DNA from: Candidatus Brocadiaceae bacterium
Lineage (GTDB): Bacteria > Planctomycetota > Brocadiia > SM23-32
DNA length: 7,683 nucleotides
Reading direction: 5' to 3'
Assembly (NCBI GenBank): GCA_003551785.1
Contig: PUNP01000867.1
Location: 1-7,683 of the forward strand
Shown: positions 1 through 5,694 of the stretch, piece after piece
Layout of the letters: each line of letters starts with the position of its first letter
Position numbering within the stretch: the first letter of the stretch is position 1
Notes under the pieces: model-generated
Databases searched by the model: none
The model's input: only the letters and a program-made list of their open reading frames with translations
What the model was told of the DNA's origin: nothing
Made by a program: the position numbers and the translations under genes

Positions 1-1553
1 AAAGATTTGACAATGTGAACTCCGGCAACATTTTCTTGTACGGATTTGAGCAGATTGGCGGCCTTCCTTCTAATACGACGGTAAATGTTTTTGGCTTTTC
101 TCGCAAAAACATAAGTGCCTATTGCAATCAACGGCATAGGCAAAAGCGTTAATAACGCGAGACGCCAATGAAACGAAATCATCACTGCAGATAGAACAAC
201 GATGGTGAGCACATGGACAATAATTTGCTGGAAACCGTTGGCTACGAATTGTCTAAGCACGTTCGTATCGTTATTCACACGCGACATTATACGACCACTG
301 TGTTCATTATCATAAAATGACAAGCTCAAACGCTGCAAGGCGGAATACAGATGGCCGCGAATGTCATGCATGAGTTTAGCACCTAAAGACCCCATTATAT
401 TGGTGCGCCCCCAGATTACAATCGACCGCACTACAAATGCCGTCAGCAGCGAAAGAACCAAAATAGTAACCATCATAAACCGTTGGGGGCGTATAGCATT
501 TATTACATCTGAGCGGCTGAGAGTGTCGGTACCCAACTCATCAGCAAGCTGTCTTAAATCTACACCGAGATGGAACGCCCACAATTTAGTATCTTCAGGG
601 ATGCGAAGGTTCTCCAAACTCTCGAGATAAGTTCTAACATTGGCTTCACTGAGCACCTCGTCGCTATCCGTAATCTGCTCAGAACGGAGGATATGAGTGA
701 AAGCAAGGTTCTGTGCGGATTCGGTCTCGAACTGCTCCCGCTCGGCAAGATAAAGCTCAATATCCTGTTCTCTTATCCTGCCTTGATCACCGCTGCCTAA
801 CAGGAAGGAAGGATCAATTCCATGGCGCTCGGCTTTTTCAGCCAAATCAGGCGTTGCGAACCTGTGTTCCGGCGGTAATTCTGCTATGAATTCGATATCG
901 GCAGGCGAGGGCACAGGCGGGAGCCGCAAAGGCCCGTCTATAAGTCTCTGCAATAAAACGCCCGGAGCCATTTGAATGGCCGCCAGCGAGAGGGCAAGAA
1001 TAACTCCCAATGTCGCCTCAAGCCAGTAGGGACGTAAATAATGGGACAGTCTGAGAAGCACTGAGGAAATATTGACGCATTTAGGACACACGTCACCTTG
1101 ATATTTCAGCGGATAATCGCAGTTAGGACAGCGATAAGTCAATTTCTTCTCCGTCGGAGTATCGGCGGCATTTCTTGCTTCCCGAACGTCCTCGGTAAGG
1201 TTCCCGCCTAATAACTCATTTATTTCATCTTCGGCATCCTTAAACCGGTCGGAAAATGTCTTTGTGTAACGTATCAGAGGAATCTGGCGGTCATCTTTCA
1301 GATGGGCTTCCATCTGACCGTTGCCGACATAGTCTTTGCATATAACGAAATCAATTTCACAGCGATCAACCTTTTTTTGTATCTCTCCGCCTGATATGGA
1401 ACGTAATTCTCTGTCGGTAACCTCCAGTCGGGAATCCTCATAATCTCCCTCCAATGTCATGTCAGACACTATACTAAAAATAACATCAGATCCATTTTTT
1501 CGCGTTTCCGTCTGCTTGACTTCGTTTATATCATCCTTGTTACTGTTAACCAT
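1..1553 (-). CDS. ABC exporter (type IV, MsbA-like) with N-terminal PH-like and zinc-ribbon modules and a large TM1-TM2 loop; C-terminus beyond window
   Basis: The frame is open for 517 codons from the ATG at 1553 and runs off the left edge, so the ATPase domain is not in the window. Residues about 23-116 look like the small beta-rich, PH-like domain found at the N-terminus of some ABC exporters (VTDREL, PLIRYT). A zinc ribbon follows at 142-159 (CPNC and CPKC). TM1 is about 178-198, TM2 about 360-381, and TM3/TM4 about 436-484. The elbow after TM1 (LLQRLIDGPL) and the stretch ending QENVAGVHIVKSF are classic exporter transmembrane-domain signatures. The loop between TM1 and TM2 is about 150 residues, far longer than usual. 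It contains a peripheral-subunit-binding-like motif at 232-269 and a weaker one at 316-354. By topology this loop should face outside the cytoplasm. No clear Shine-Dalgarno precedes the ATG, but starting later would cut the PH-like domain. Substrate unknown. Confidence 0.93.
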   Translation of the reverse strand, partial: MVNSNKDDINEVKQTETRKNGSDVIFSIVSDMTLEGDYEDSRLEVTDRELRSISGGEIQKKVDRCEIDFVICKDYVGNGQMEAHLKDDRQIPLIRYTKTFSDRFKDAEDEINELLGGNLTEDVREARNAADTPTEKKLTYRCPNCDYPLKYQGDVCPKCVNISSVLLRLSHYLRPYWLEATLGVILALSLAAIQMAPGVLLQRLIDGPLRLPPVPSPADIEFIAELPPEHRFATPDLAEKAERHGIDPSFLLGSGDQGRIREQDIELYLAEREQFETESAQNLAFTHILRSEQITDSDEVLSEANVRTYLESLENLRIPEDTKLWAFHLGVDLRQLADELGTDTLSRSDVINAIRPQRFMMVTILVLSLLTAFVVRSIVIWGRTNIMGSLGAKLMHDIRGHLYSALQRLSLSFYDNEHSGRIMSRVNNDTNVLRQFVANGFQQIIVHVLTIVVLSAVMISFHWRLALLTLLPMPLIAIGTYVFARKAKNIYRRIRRKAANLLKSVQENVAGVHIVKS

Positions 1554-1917
1554 GATTATCGTTGTTGTACTATGAAATGTTTGAATAAATTGAGTGAATG
1601 TTAAACCGAAAAAGATAGGCAATAGGCTTTGGAAAAGGAGATAGATAAGGCAAACCGCCGGAGTTTCTTCATGGAACTCCTACATGCCCCCCAAAAGGCA
1701 GGACATGTAATTTTGGAATATTTGACGGGTTATCTGGCGGAAAAATCACCTCATCCTTAACCACCATTTAACAAAGTTAAGGACACAGGCGGCAAAGCTG
1801 ATTTCCATCTTCATTCGGGAGCGCTGACGGCGCTTAGAATTAGTCCATCGGAATAAAGACCGGGAATGAGGAACTTTGTTATTCCCGGGTCCCCTCCATT
1901 TAGAGTTAAAAGCTAAC
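1554..1917. other. 364-base spacer between the oxidoreductase gene and the ABC exporter gene
   Basis: No convincing gene is present. On the minus strand it holds the likely oxidoreductase terminator (1852-1891) and a 59-codon open frame (1746-1922). That frame has a basic stretch (KRRQRSRMK) followed by a hydrophobic one (FAACVLNFVKWW), which could be a decayed gene end or part of a dispersed repeat. Next comes a 6-base-pair hairpin at 1660-1680 (GGAGTT/AACTCC). Its minus strand has a GGAG in the stem and an ATG in the loop that opens a 23-codon frame ending at 1601. I saw no good sigma-70 promoter for the exporter gene here. Confidence 0.5.
1852..1891 (-). terminator. Probable intrinsic terminator of the oxidoreductase gene
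   Basis: About 26 bases after the stop codon, the minus strand folds GACCCGGGAAT against ATTCCCGGTC (one bulged C, 13-base loop) and continues TTTATT. The stem is GC-rich and well placed. The U-tract is short and interrupted, so termination may be leaky. Confidence 0.5.
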
Positions 1918-2487
1918 CTATTTCATAAACTCCTTCGCCGCATCAGCGGCATCTTGCAAATAGTCGGGATACTTCATCACATCATCCGGAGCATCAATGT
2001 TGGGATAAAACCTCGATACAGTAATATTTACACTTAAAGTCGACAACCATATCCGGGCTGTGAGTTTTGCGCTGTTAAAAAACTTCTCATTATCCATAGC
2101 ACCCACGCATAAAAACATAGCGTGCCTTTTCGGTTCAGGGGGATTACCCAGCCTGTAAGTTCTGACCCAAAAACACTGGAACCGATCTATAATAACTTTG
2201 AGTTGACCGGGAAGAGTGGTGAAATATATTGGTGAAGCGACAATAATACTCTTCGCCTCAAGACATTTCCGGTAAACATCCTGCATCTGGTCTTTAATAA
2301 CACACTCACCGGTCTCCCAGCACCCATAGCAACTCCTGCACGGCGTTACATTGATGTCTTTTGCAGCCAAGGTTTCAATAACAACCGAATCATCCTGTTT
2401 TTTCAGTTCAGCCAGGGCTGACTCCAGGATACGGTCACTATTGCCGTTACGCCTGGCACTGCCTTTTATAGCCAATATATCACACAT
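1918..2487 (-). CDS. Flavodoxin-fold NAD(P)H-dependent oxidoreductase, iron-sulfur-flavoprotein-like
   Basis: A 189-residue protein of the FMN reductase/iron-sulfur flavoprotein group, which moves electrons between reduced nicotinamide or ferredoxin and small acceptors through bound FMN. The N-terminal loop GSARRNGNS (9-17) is the FMN phosphate loop, and SPIYF...LKVIIDR (85-102) is the second conserved flavin-side motif. Residues C50, C53, C56 and C62 make C-x2-C-x2-C-x5-C, the compact spacing that binds a [4Fe-4S] cluster in archaeal Isf. Many relatives keep these cysteines without a proven cluster, so cluster binding is an inference. The length is normal for the family. The ATG at 2487 has no visible Shine-Dalgarno. 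The gene has its own promoter (2609-2638) and a leader of about 115 bases containing a long hairpin, so it is probably regulated apart from queC upstream. Its physiological substrate cannot be told from sequence. Confidence 0.92.
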   Translation of the reverse strand: MCDILAIKGSARRNGNSDRILESALAELKKQDDSVVIETLAAKDINVTPCRSCYGCWETGECVIKDQMQDVYRKCLEAKSIIVASPIYFTTLPGQLKVIIDRFQCFWVRTYRLGNPPEPKRHAMFLCVGAMDNEKFFNSAKLTARIWLSTLSVNITVSRFYPNIDAPDDVMKYPDYLQDAADAAKEFMK

Positions 2488-2531
2488 GGTATAGTTGAAT
2501 CAATTTGAGTGCCACAATGAAAGTATATATT

Positions 2532-2596
2532 CAGTAAACCACATTAATTTATCACCATCGTATCCAATGCAGGTGGTGATGTTATGTGTTTCACTG
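2532..2596 (-). promoter_or_regulatory. Long leader hairpin of the oxidoreductase gene
   Basis: In the minus-strand leader, 2584-2596 pairs with 2532-2544: CAGTGAAACACAT against ATGTGGTTTACTG, 12 pairs including one G-U, with one mismatch. Inside it, 2574-2580 pairs with 2551-2557 (ATCACCA/TGGTGAT, 16-base loop). It begins only a few bases after the predicted transcription start and ends about 44 bases before the ATG. Part of it (2567-2577 and 2527-2539) is shared with the leader of the PHP gene at 6240. It could be an RNA regulatory element or a DNA operator. Confidence 0.55.
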
Positions 2597-2608
2597 AGAA
2601 CTTACATT

Positions 2609-2638
2609 ATTATACCGGTATTCCAGAAACCTTTTCAA
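2609..2638 (-). promoter_or_regulatory. Sigma-70-like promoter of the oxidoreductase gene
   Basis: On the minus strand, TTGAAA (2638-2633), an 18-base spacer and a perfect TATAAT (2614-2609). The predicted transcript start is near 2602, about 115 bases before the ATG. It lies in the spacer after queC, making the oxidoreductase independently transcribed. Confidence 0.7.
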
Positions 2639-2669
2639 ATGCTCTCATCCAAAAATAGCAAAAAAACGC

Positions 2670-3386
2670 TTAACGGCAATAAACCGTGGGATCAGATATA
2701 CCGGCTGTGTCAAAACCCATACGACGCAAAATACATGAATCACAGCATCCGCAGGCCCTTCCAAACTCGTCGGGGTCATAGCAACTGTGGGTGAGCGAAT
2801 AATCTACCCCCAGTTTTACGCCTTTTTTAATTGTTTGTGCTTTATCCAAATGCTGCAATGGCGTTATTATTTCAACGGGGTGCCCCTCTACAGCACGCTT
2901 CGTTGCGACATCGGCCAATTTTTGAAAAGCCTCAATAAACTCGGGCCGGCAATCGGGATAGCCGCTGTAATCCACGGAGCTGACCCCGATATAAATATAG
3001 TCTGCATCGGTGTTCTCTGCGATAGCGAGGGCATAAGACAGAAAAATGGTATTTCTCGCAGGCACATAAGTAACCGGAATGTCGGCCCCGAAAGTATTAC
3101 AGGTATTGTTTTTCGGAACTTCGATACATTCGGTTGTCAATGCCGACTCCACATGCGCACCCAACCGGATGGGTATAACTATATGCTTAACAACGTTGAA
3201 ATAACGTGCAATATCCTTCGCGGCATCTATTTCAATCTTATGCCGCTGACCATATTGAAACGTTAAAGCTATGCAATTCTGAACTTCGCTGTTCGCTATG
3301 GCCAGGCAAGTGGAAGAATCGATTCCACCGCTCAGCAGTACCACAGCGGTATCAGCATCCGCGCCTTCGGTATTTTCACAATTCAT
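2670..3386 (-). CDS. queC: 7-cyano-7-deazaguanine synthase (preQ0 synthase)
   Basis: QueC converts 7-carboxy-7-deazaguanine, ammonia and ATP to preQ0, the precursor of queuosine in tRNA and of 7-deazaguanine modifications in some DNAs. The N-terminus carries the ATP pyrophosphatase loop SGGIDSST directly after AVVLL. The middle has the family stretch VTYVPARNTIFLSYALAIAE. The C-terminus has the zinc site C202-x9-C212-x2-C215-x2-C218 (numbering from this start) followed by RRMGF. Length, about 238 residues, is normal. The ATG at 3386 was chosen because it lies closest to the PP-loop; ATG at 3395 and GTG at 3410 are also in frame. All three overlap the end of the HU gene (11 bases for 3386), and none has a good Shine-Dalgarno, so translation is probably coupled to HU. 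No queD, queE or queF is visible in the window. Confidence 0.95.
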   Translation of the reverse strand: MNCENTEGADADTAVVLLSGGIDSSTCLAIANSEVQNCIALTFQYGQRHKIEIDAAKDIARYFNVVKHIVIPIRLGAHVESALTTECIEVPKNNTCNTFGADIPVTYVPARNTIFLSYALAIAENTDADYIYIGVSSVDYSGYPDCRPEFIEAFQKLADVATKRAVEGHPVEIITPLQHLDKAQTIKKGVKLGVDYSLTHSCYDPDEFGRACGCCDSCILRRMGFDTAGISDPTVYCR

Positions 3387-3681
3387 GGATCGCATTTTGT
3401 GCACGTTCACTCATTTTTTTCCCGGCTTTGAACCCTATCACAACTTTAGGATCAACTTTGACCGGCTCATTAGTTTTGGGGTTGCGGGCTTGCCGAGCTT
3501 TCCTGACGCGCGGCTCAAAAACCCCGAAATCACGCAACTCCAGCCGATTCCCCTCAGAAATCTCACTTACTATAGTTTCTAATAACGTCTGTACCAATTC
3601 TTTGGCATCCGACTGGACAATATCATGCTTGTTTGCAAGCGATTTTGCTAAATCCTTCTTAGTTACTGTTTGTTGGGACAT
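3376..3681 (-). CDS. HU/IHF-family DNA-binding protein
   Basis: A small nucleoid protein of 101 residues that dimerises and bends DNA. It starts with the helical dimer region (TKKDLAKSLANK, 7-18). The conserved RLELRDFGVFEPRVRKAR (46-63) follows, then the beta arm with the intercalating RNP (66-68) in RNPKTNEPV, where the usual glycine of RNPKTGE is asparagine. The C-terminal FKAGKKMSERAQ is standard. HU and IHF subunits cannot be separated from sequence alone. The ATG at 3681 has a GGAG nine bases upstream and a consensus-like promoter behind it, so this is the first gene of an HU-queC unit. The last 11 bases overlap queC. Confidence 0.95.
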   Translation of the reverse strand: MSQQTVTKKDLAKSLANKHDIVQSDAKELVQTLLETIVSEISEGNRLELRDFGVFEPRVRKARQARNPKTNEPVKVDPKVVIGFKAGKKMSERAQNAIHEL

Positions 3682-3687
3682 TTAGAG

Positions 3688-3698
3688 TATCTCCATAT
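3688..3698 (-). promoter_or_regulatory. Ribosome binding site of the HU gene
   Basis: The minus strand reads ATATGGAGATA, with GGAG nine bases before the ATG at 3681. The identical 11-mer surrounds the ribosome binding site of the PHP gene (6222-6232), so it may be the preferred initiation context in this genome. Confidence 0.7.
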
Positions 3699-3730
3699 TA
3701 GTACTTTGGTCATCTGGACAAAGAATGCAA

Positions 3731-3759
3731 ATTTTATTAAAAGCTCCAATCTATGTCAA
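3731..3759 (-). promoter_or_regulatory. Strong sigma-70-like promoter of HU-queC
   Basis: On the minus strand, perfect TTGACA (3759-3754), a 17-base spacer and TAAAAT (3736-3731). The predicted start near 3724 gives a leader of about 43 bases. It sits in the 94-base gap after the murJ stop codon. Confidence 0.8.
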
Positions 3760-3775
3760 ATTGATGGGCAGCTAT

Positions 3776-5392
3776 TCATCTTTTACCAAAGCAGTCTTTC
3801 AATAAAAACAGTTCTTGAGTTTTTAATATATATGAGATAACAACAAACACAATCAGACCCGAAAAACTTACGACAACCACCCTGAGCAGTTGCGTTAATG
3901 TTTTAGACTCCGCCACCAGCTCGGGAAACAGACTCAATAATGTTATGCAGACTACGCTCATAGCGCCCGTTGCAACAATTGTCTTCACGGCCGTTTTTAT
4001 AAGGTGATTTTTTTGGGGCGAAGCTGTTTTTTTTACTAATAAACAATATAATATGCAGGTTTGCACAGAAGCACTTATCGCGGTGGCCAGCGCTAAACCA
4101 CTTTCAGCCAGGTACCATATCAATGTTAAATTCAAAACAACATTCAGTGCAATAGTCAGCGAAGCTATTTTCACTGGCTGTAATTGGTCATTGCAGGCGA
4201 AAAAGGCTCGCTCCAGGACATGACGCGCGCAATAAGCCCAAAGTCCGAAAGTGTGAGCTGATAAAACCAAATAAGTTCGCCCTGTCATCTGAGCGGTGAA
4301 AGCTCTGCGCTCGAAAAAAAGCTCAATCGCCGGTCTGCCGATGATAAGTAGTCCTGCCGCTGCCGGGATAGCTATAAAAATTACAGCCCCAAGCCCCTCC
4401 GTCAGCGTCTGCGAAAACCCCTTCCAATCCTTTTTAGCCGCATACGTGCTGAATACCGGAAAGATCGCCGTAGAGAGCGCTATTCCGAAAATACCAAGAG
4501 GAAACTGCATTAATCTGTCAGCAAAATACAAGGCACTATTGGCACCGCTCTGCATCGGATAGGCCACCATTCTGCCGAACAAAATGAAAGTCTCCTTGTT
4601 TTCCGGAGCTGACAACGACACCGCCAAAACGCCGTCAAACAGAGCGTTTAACTGATATGCCGCCATCCCGAGGGTAACGGGAGCCATGTTAAGCCCTATC
4701 GTTCGCAGCGCCGGATGCCGAAAGTTAAGACGCGGACGGTAGCTGATCCCATGACGTTTTACAGCCCACAGGTGGATTATAAGTTGAAACACTCCGGCGA
4801 TAACAATTCCCACAGCTAAAACTAAAATTTTAGCTTGCGGTTCATCGGCAATCAGAGGGGCAAAGATCACTACCGCCAATATCCAGCATATATTCAGCAC
4901 AACAGGTGAAAAGGCGGGGATGGCAAAGCGCCTGCGACTATGCAGAACGGCACCAAAAAAAGCACTCACGCATACCAGAAGCATATAGGGCAGCATAATG
5001 GCGCTTAAAGCAAAAACCAGACGCCACCGTTCACTCATATCGGTGAGTAAAGGTAGAAAAAGAAAAAAACTTAATCCTAACAATAACAGCGCAAAAAGCA
5101 CAACTATAAGCGCTGTAGCCACTACTCTGACCAGTTCAACGGATTCTGTATCGCTTCGATGCTCAAGATATTCTGCCAAAACCGGCATAGAAGCGGCACT
5201 CATCGCCCCTTCACCGAACAGACGCCGGAATAAGTTCGGGATGCGGAATGCCAGGCTAAAGGCATCCCAGACCATCCCCCCACCAAATATCGCTGCACAC
5301 GCCATGTCGCGGATCAATCCTAAAAACCTGCTGGCGGTCGTCAACCCGCTGACCATAACGGCATGACTGAAGAAATGTTTTTTACCGTCCAT
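3776..5392 (-). CDS. murJ: Lipid II flippase MurJ (MviN family)
   Basis: MurJ flips undecaprenyl-linked lipid II across the inner membrane for peptidoglycan assembly. Counting from the GTG at 5407, the N-terminus shows SRFLGLIRD, DAFSLAFRIPN and RRLFGEGA. These align with the E. coli positions R18 (R27), R24 (R33), D39 (D48) and R52 (R61). ADRLMQFPLGIFGIALSTA (296-314) carries R298, equivalent to R270. These arginines line the transport cavity. Hydrophobic segments run throughout, consistent with the family's 14 helices, and the length (538-543) is normal. ATG at 5392 was preferred; GTG at 5407 is 15 bases upstream, and neither has a clear Shine-Dalgarno. A well-equipped small ORF ends 27 bases before the GTG in the same frame, so murJ may be translated by reinitiation. 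No terminator is evident between murJ and HU. Confidence 0.95.
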   Translation of the reverse strand: MDGKKHFFSHAVMVSGLTTASRFLGLIRDMACAAIFGGGMVWDAFSLAFRIPNLFRRLFGEGAMSAASMPVLAEYLEHRSDTESVELVRVVATALIVVLFALLLLGLSFFLFLPLLTDMSERWRLVFALSAIMLPYMLLVCVSAFFGAVLHSRRRFAIPAFSPVVLNICWILAVVIFAPLIADEPQAKILVLAVGIVIAGVFQLIIHLWAVKRHGISYRPRLNFRHPALRTIGLNMAPVTLGMAAYQLNALFDGVLAVSLSAPENKETFILFGRMVAYPMQSGANSALYFADRLMQFPLGIFGIALSTAIFPVFSTYAAKKDWKGFSQTLTEGLGAVIFIAIPAAAGLLIIGRPAIELFFERRAFTAQMTGRTYLVLSAHTFGLWAYCARHVLERAFFACNDQLQPVKIASLTIALNVVLNLTLIWYLAESGLALATAISASVQTCILYCLLVKKTASPQKNHLIKTAVKTIVATGAMSVVCITLLSLFPELVAESKTLTQLLRVVVVSFSGLIVFVVISYILKTQELFLLKDCFGKR

Positions 5393-5431
5393 TGTGTATA
5401 TACTCACAGATACCGCATAAATGGATAAAAA

Positions 5432-5461
5432 CCATCACCTCGGGTTAAAACCCGAGGCTGC
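5432..5461 (-). repeat. Dispersed palindrome, copy 1 (minus orientation)
   Basis: Contains the 20-base palindrome CCTCGGGTTAAAACCCGAGG (5438-5457) with flanks GC(A)GCC and TGATG. The same unit, inverted, is at 5801-5832, which has one extra G before TGATG. The palindrome forms the last codons of the small ORF before murJ. Confidence 0.75.
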
Positions 5462-5530
5462 TAAACTTCGCTGAGCTTTCTTTAAAAGCAAATTAAAGCC
5501 GTGTAAAAACCGGGCAGTCTCCTTATACAT
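5435..5530 (-). CDS. Small ORF or leader peptide upstream of murJ
   Basis: A 31-residue frame starts MYKETARFLHGFNLLLKKAQ, a helix-prone basic amphipathic stretch, and ends SLAASGFNPR. I recognise no family. Support comes from its signals: GGAGG lies eight bases before the ATG at 5530, and a near-consensus promoter lies directly upstream. The TGA (5435-5437) falls 27 bases before the murJ GTG, in the same frame as murJ. The last seven residues are encoded by a dispersed palindrome. Possible readings are a leader peptide whose translation controls murJ, an independent micropeptide, or an older murJ N-terminus cut off when the palindrome was inserted. Selenocysteine or suppressor readthrough is unlikely, because TGA ends several normal genes here. 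Confidence 0.5.
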   Translation of the reverse strand: MYKETARFLHGFNLLLKKAQRSLAASGFNPR

Positions 5531-5535
5531 GCGTT

Positions 5536-5543
5536 CTCCCTCC
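5536..5543 (-). promoter_or_regulatory. Ribosome binding site of the small ORF
   Basis: GGAGGGAG on the minus strand, with GGAGG eight bases from the ATG at 5530. It is the strongest Shine-Dalgarno in the window, whereas murJ itself has none that is clear. Confidence 0.65.
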
Positions 5544-5547
5544 GAAC

Positions 5548-5576
5548 AGTATAGTTAATCTGCACCCAATTATCAA
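5548..5576 (-). promoter_or_regulatory. Sigma-70-like promoter of the small ORF and murJ
   Basis: On the minus strand, TTGATA (5576-5571), a 17-base spacer and TATACT (5553-5548), each one base off consensus. The predicted start lies at about 5541-5543, immediately before the ribosome binding site, giving a very short leader. Confidence 0.7.
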
Positions 5577-5620
5577 AATAATAACCTCGATTTCTCACAA
5601 GCCTCAAGTGGAATGAACCA

Positions 5621-5694
5621 CTAGGAGCGTGGCCGAAAAGGCAATAATGGGAAAATCCCGCAACTCTATGTGCAACCGCGCCCCTCCGGGGCGC
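5621..5694 (+). repeat. Imperfect inverted repeat, left copy
   Basis: Begins CTAGGAGCGTGGCCGAAAA and runs through GCAATAAT and CGCAAC to ACCGCGCCC...GGGCGC. The reverse complement of 5847-5912 begins CTAGGAACTTGGCCGAAAA, passes similar words and ends ACCGCGCCC...GGGCGC. The first 19 bases match at 17 positions, and the middle is gapped. Two diverged copies of one unit of about 70 bases are therefore present in opposite orientation. Confidence 0.55.

Noticed and set aside
1785..1855. Plus-strand frame reading KADFHLHSGAL, resembling a PHP DxHxHS motif
   Set aside because: Only a few residues match, the frame closes soon after, and no other PHP motif is present. Chance is likely.
2640..2672. 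Poly-T run after queC on the minus strand as a terminator
   Set aside because: The preceding stem (ACGG/CCGT) is only four pairs, overlaps the last codons and is separated from the T run, so it is too weak to call.
2495..3266. Plus-strand open frames across queC and its spacer
   Set aside because: They lie antisense to a clearly conserved gene, have no ribosome binding sites and encode no recognisable motif.
4296..5366. Plus-strand open frames inside murJ
   Set aside because: The murJ translation is conserved over its full length. The antisense frames are low-complexity shadows.
5392..5530. UGA readthrough joining the small ORF to MurJ
   Set aside because: The frames are continuous, but TGA ends HU, murJ and the AEC gene normally, no SECIS-like element was recognised, and MurJ is full length without the extension.
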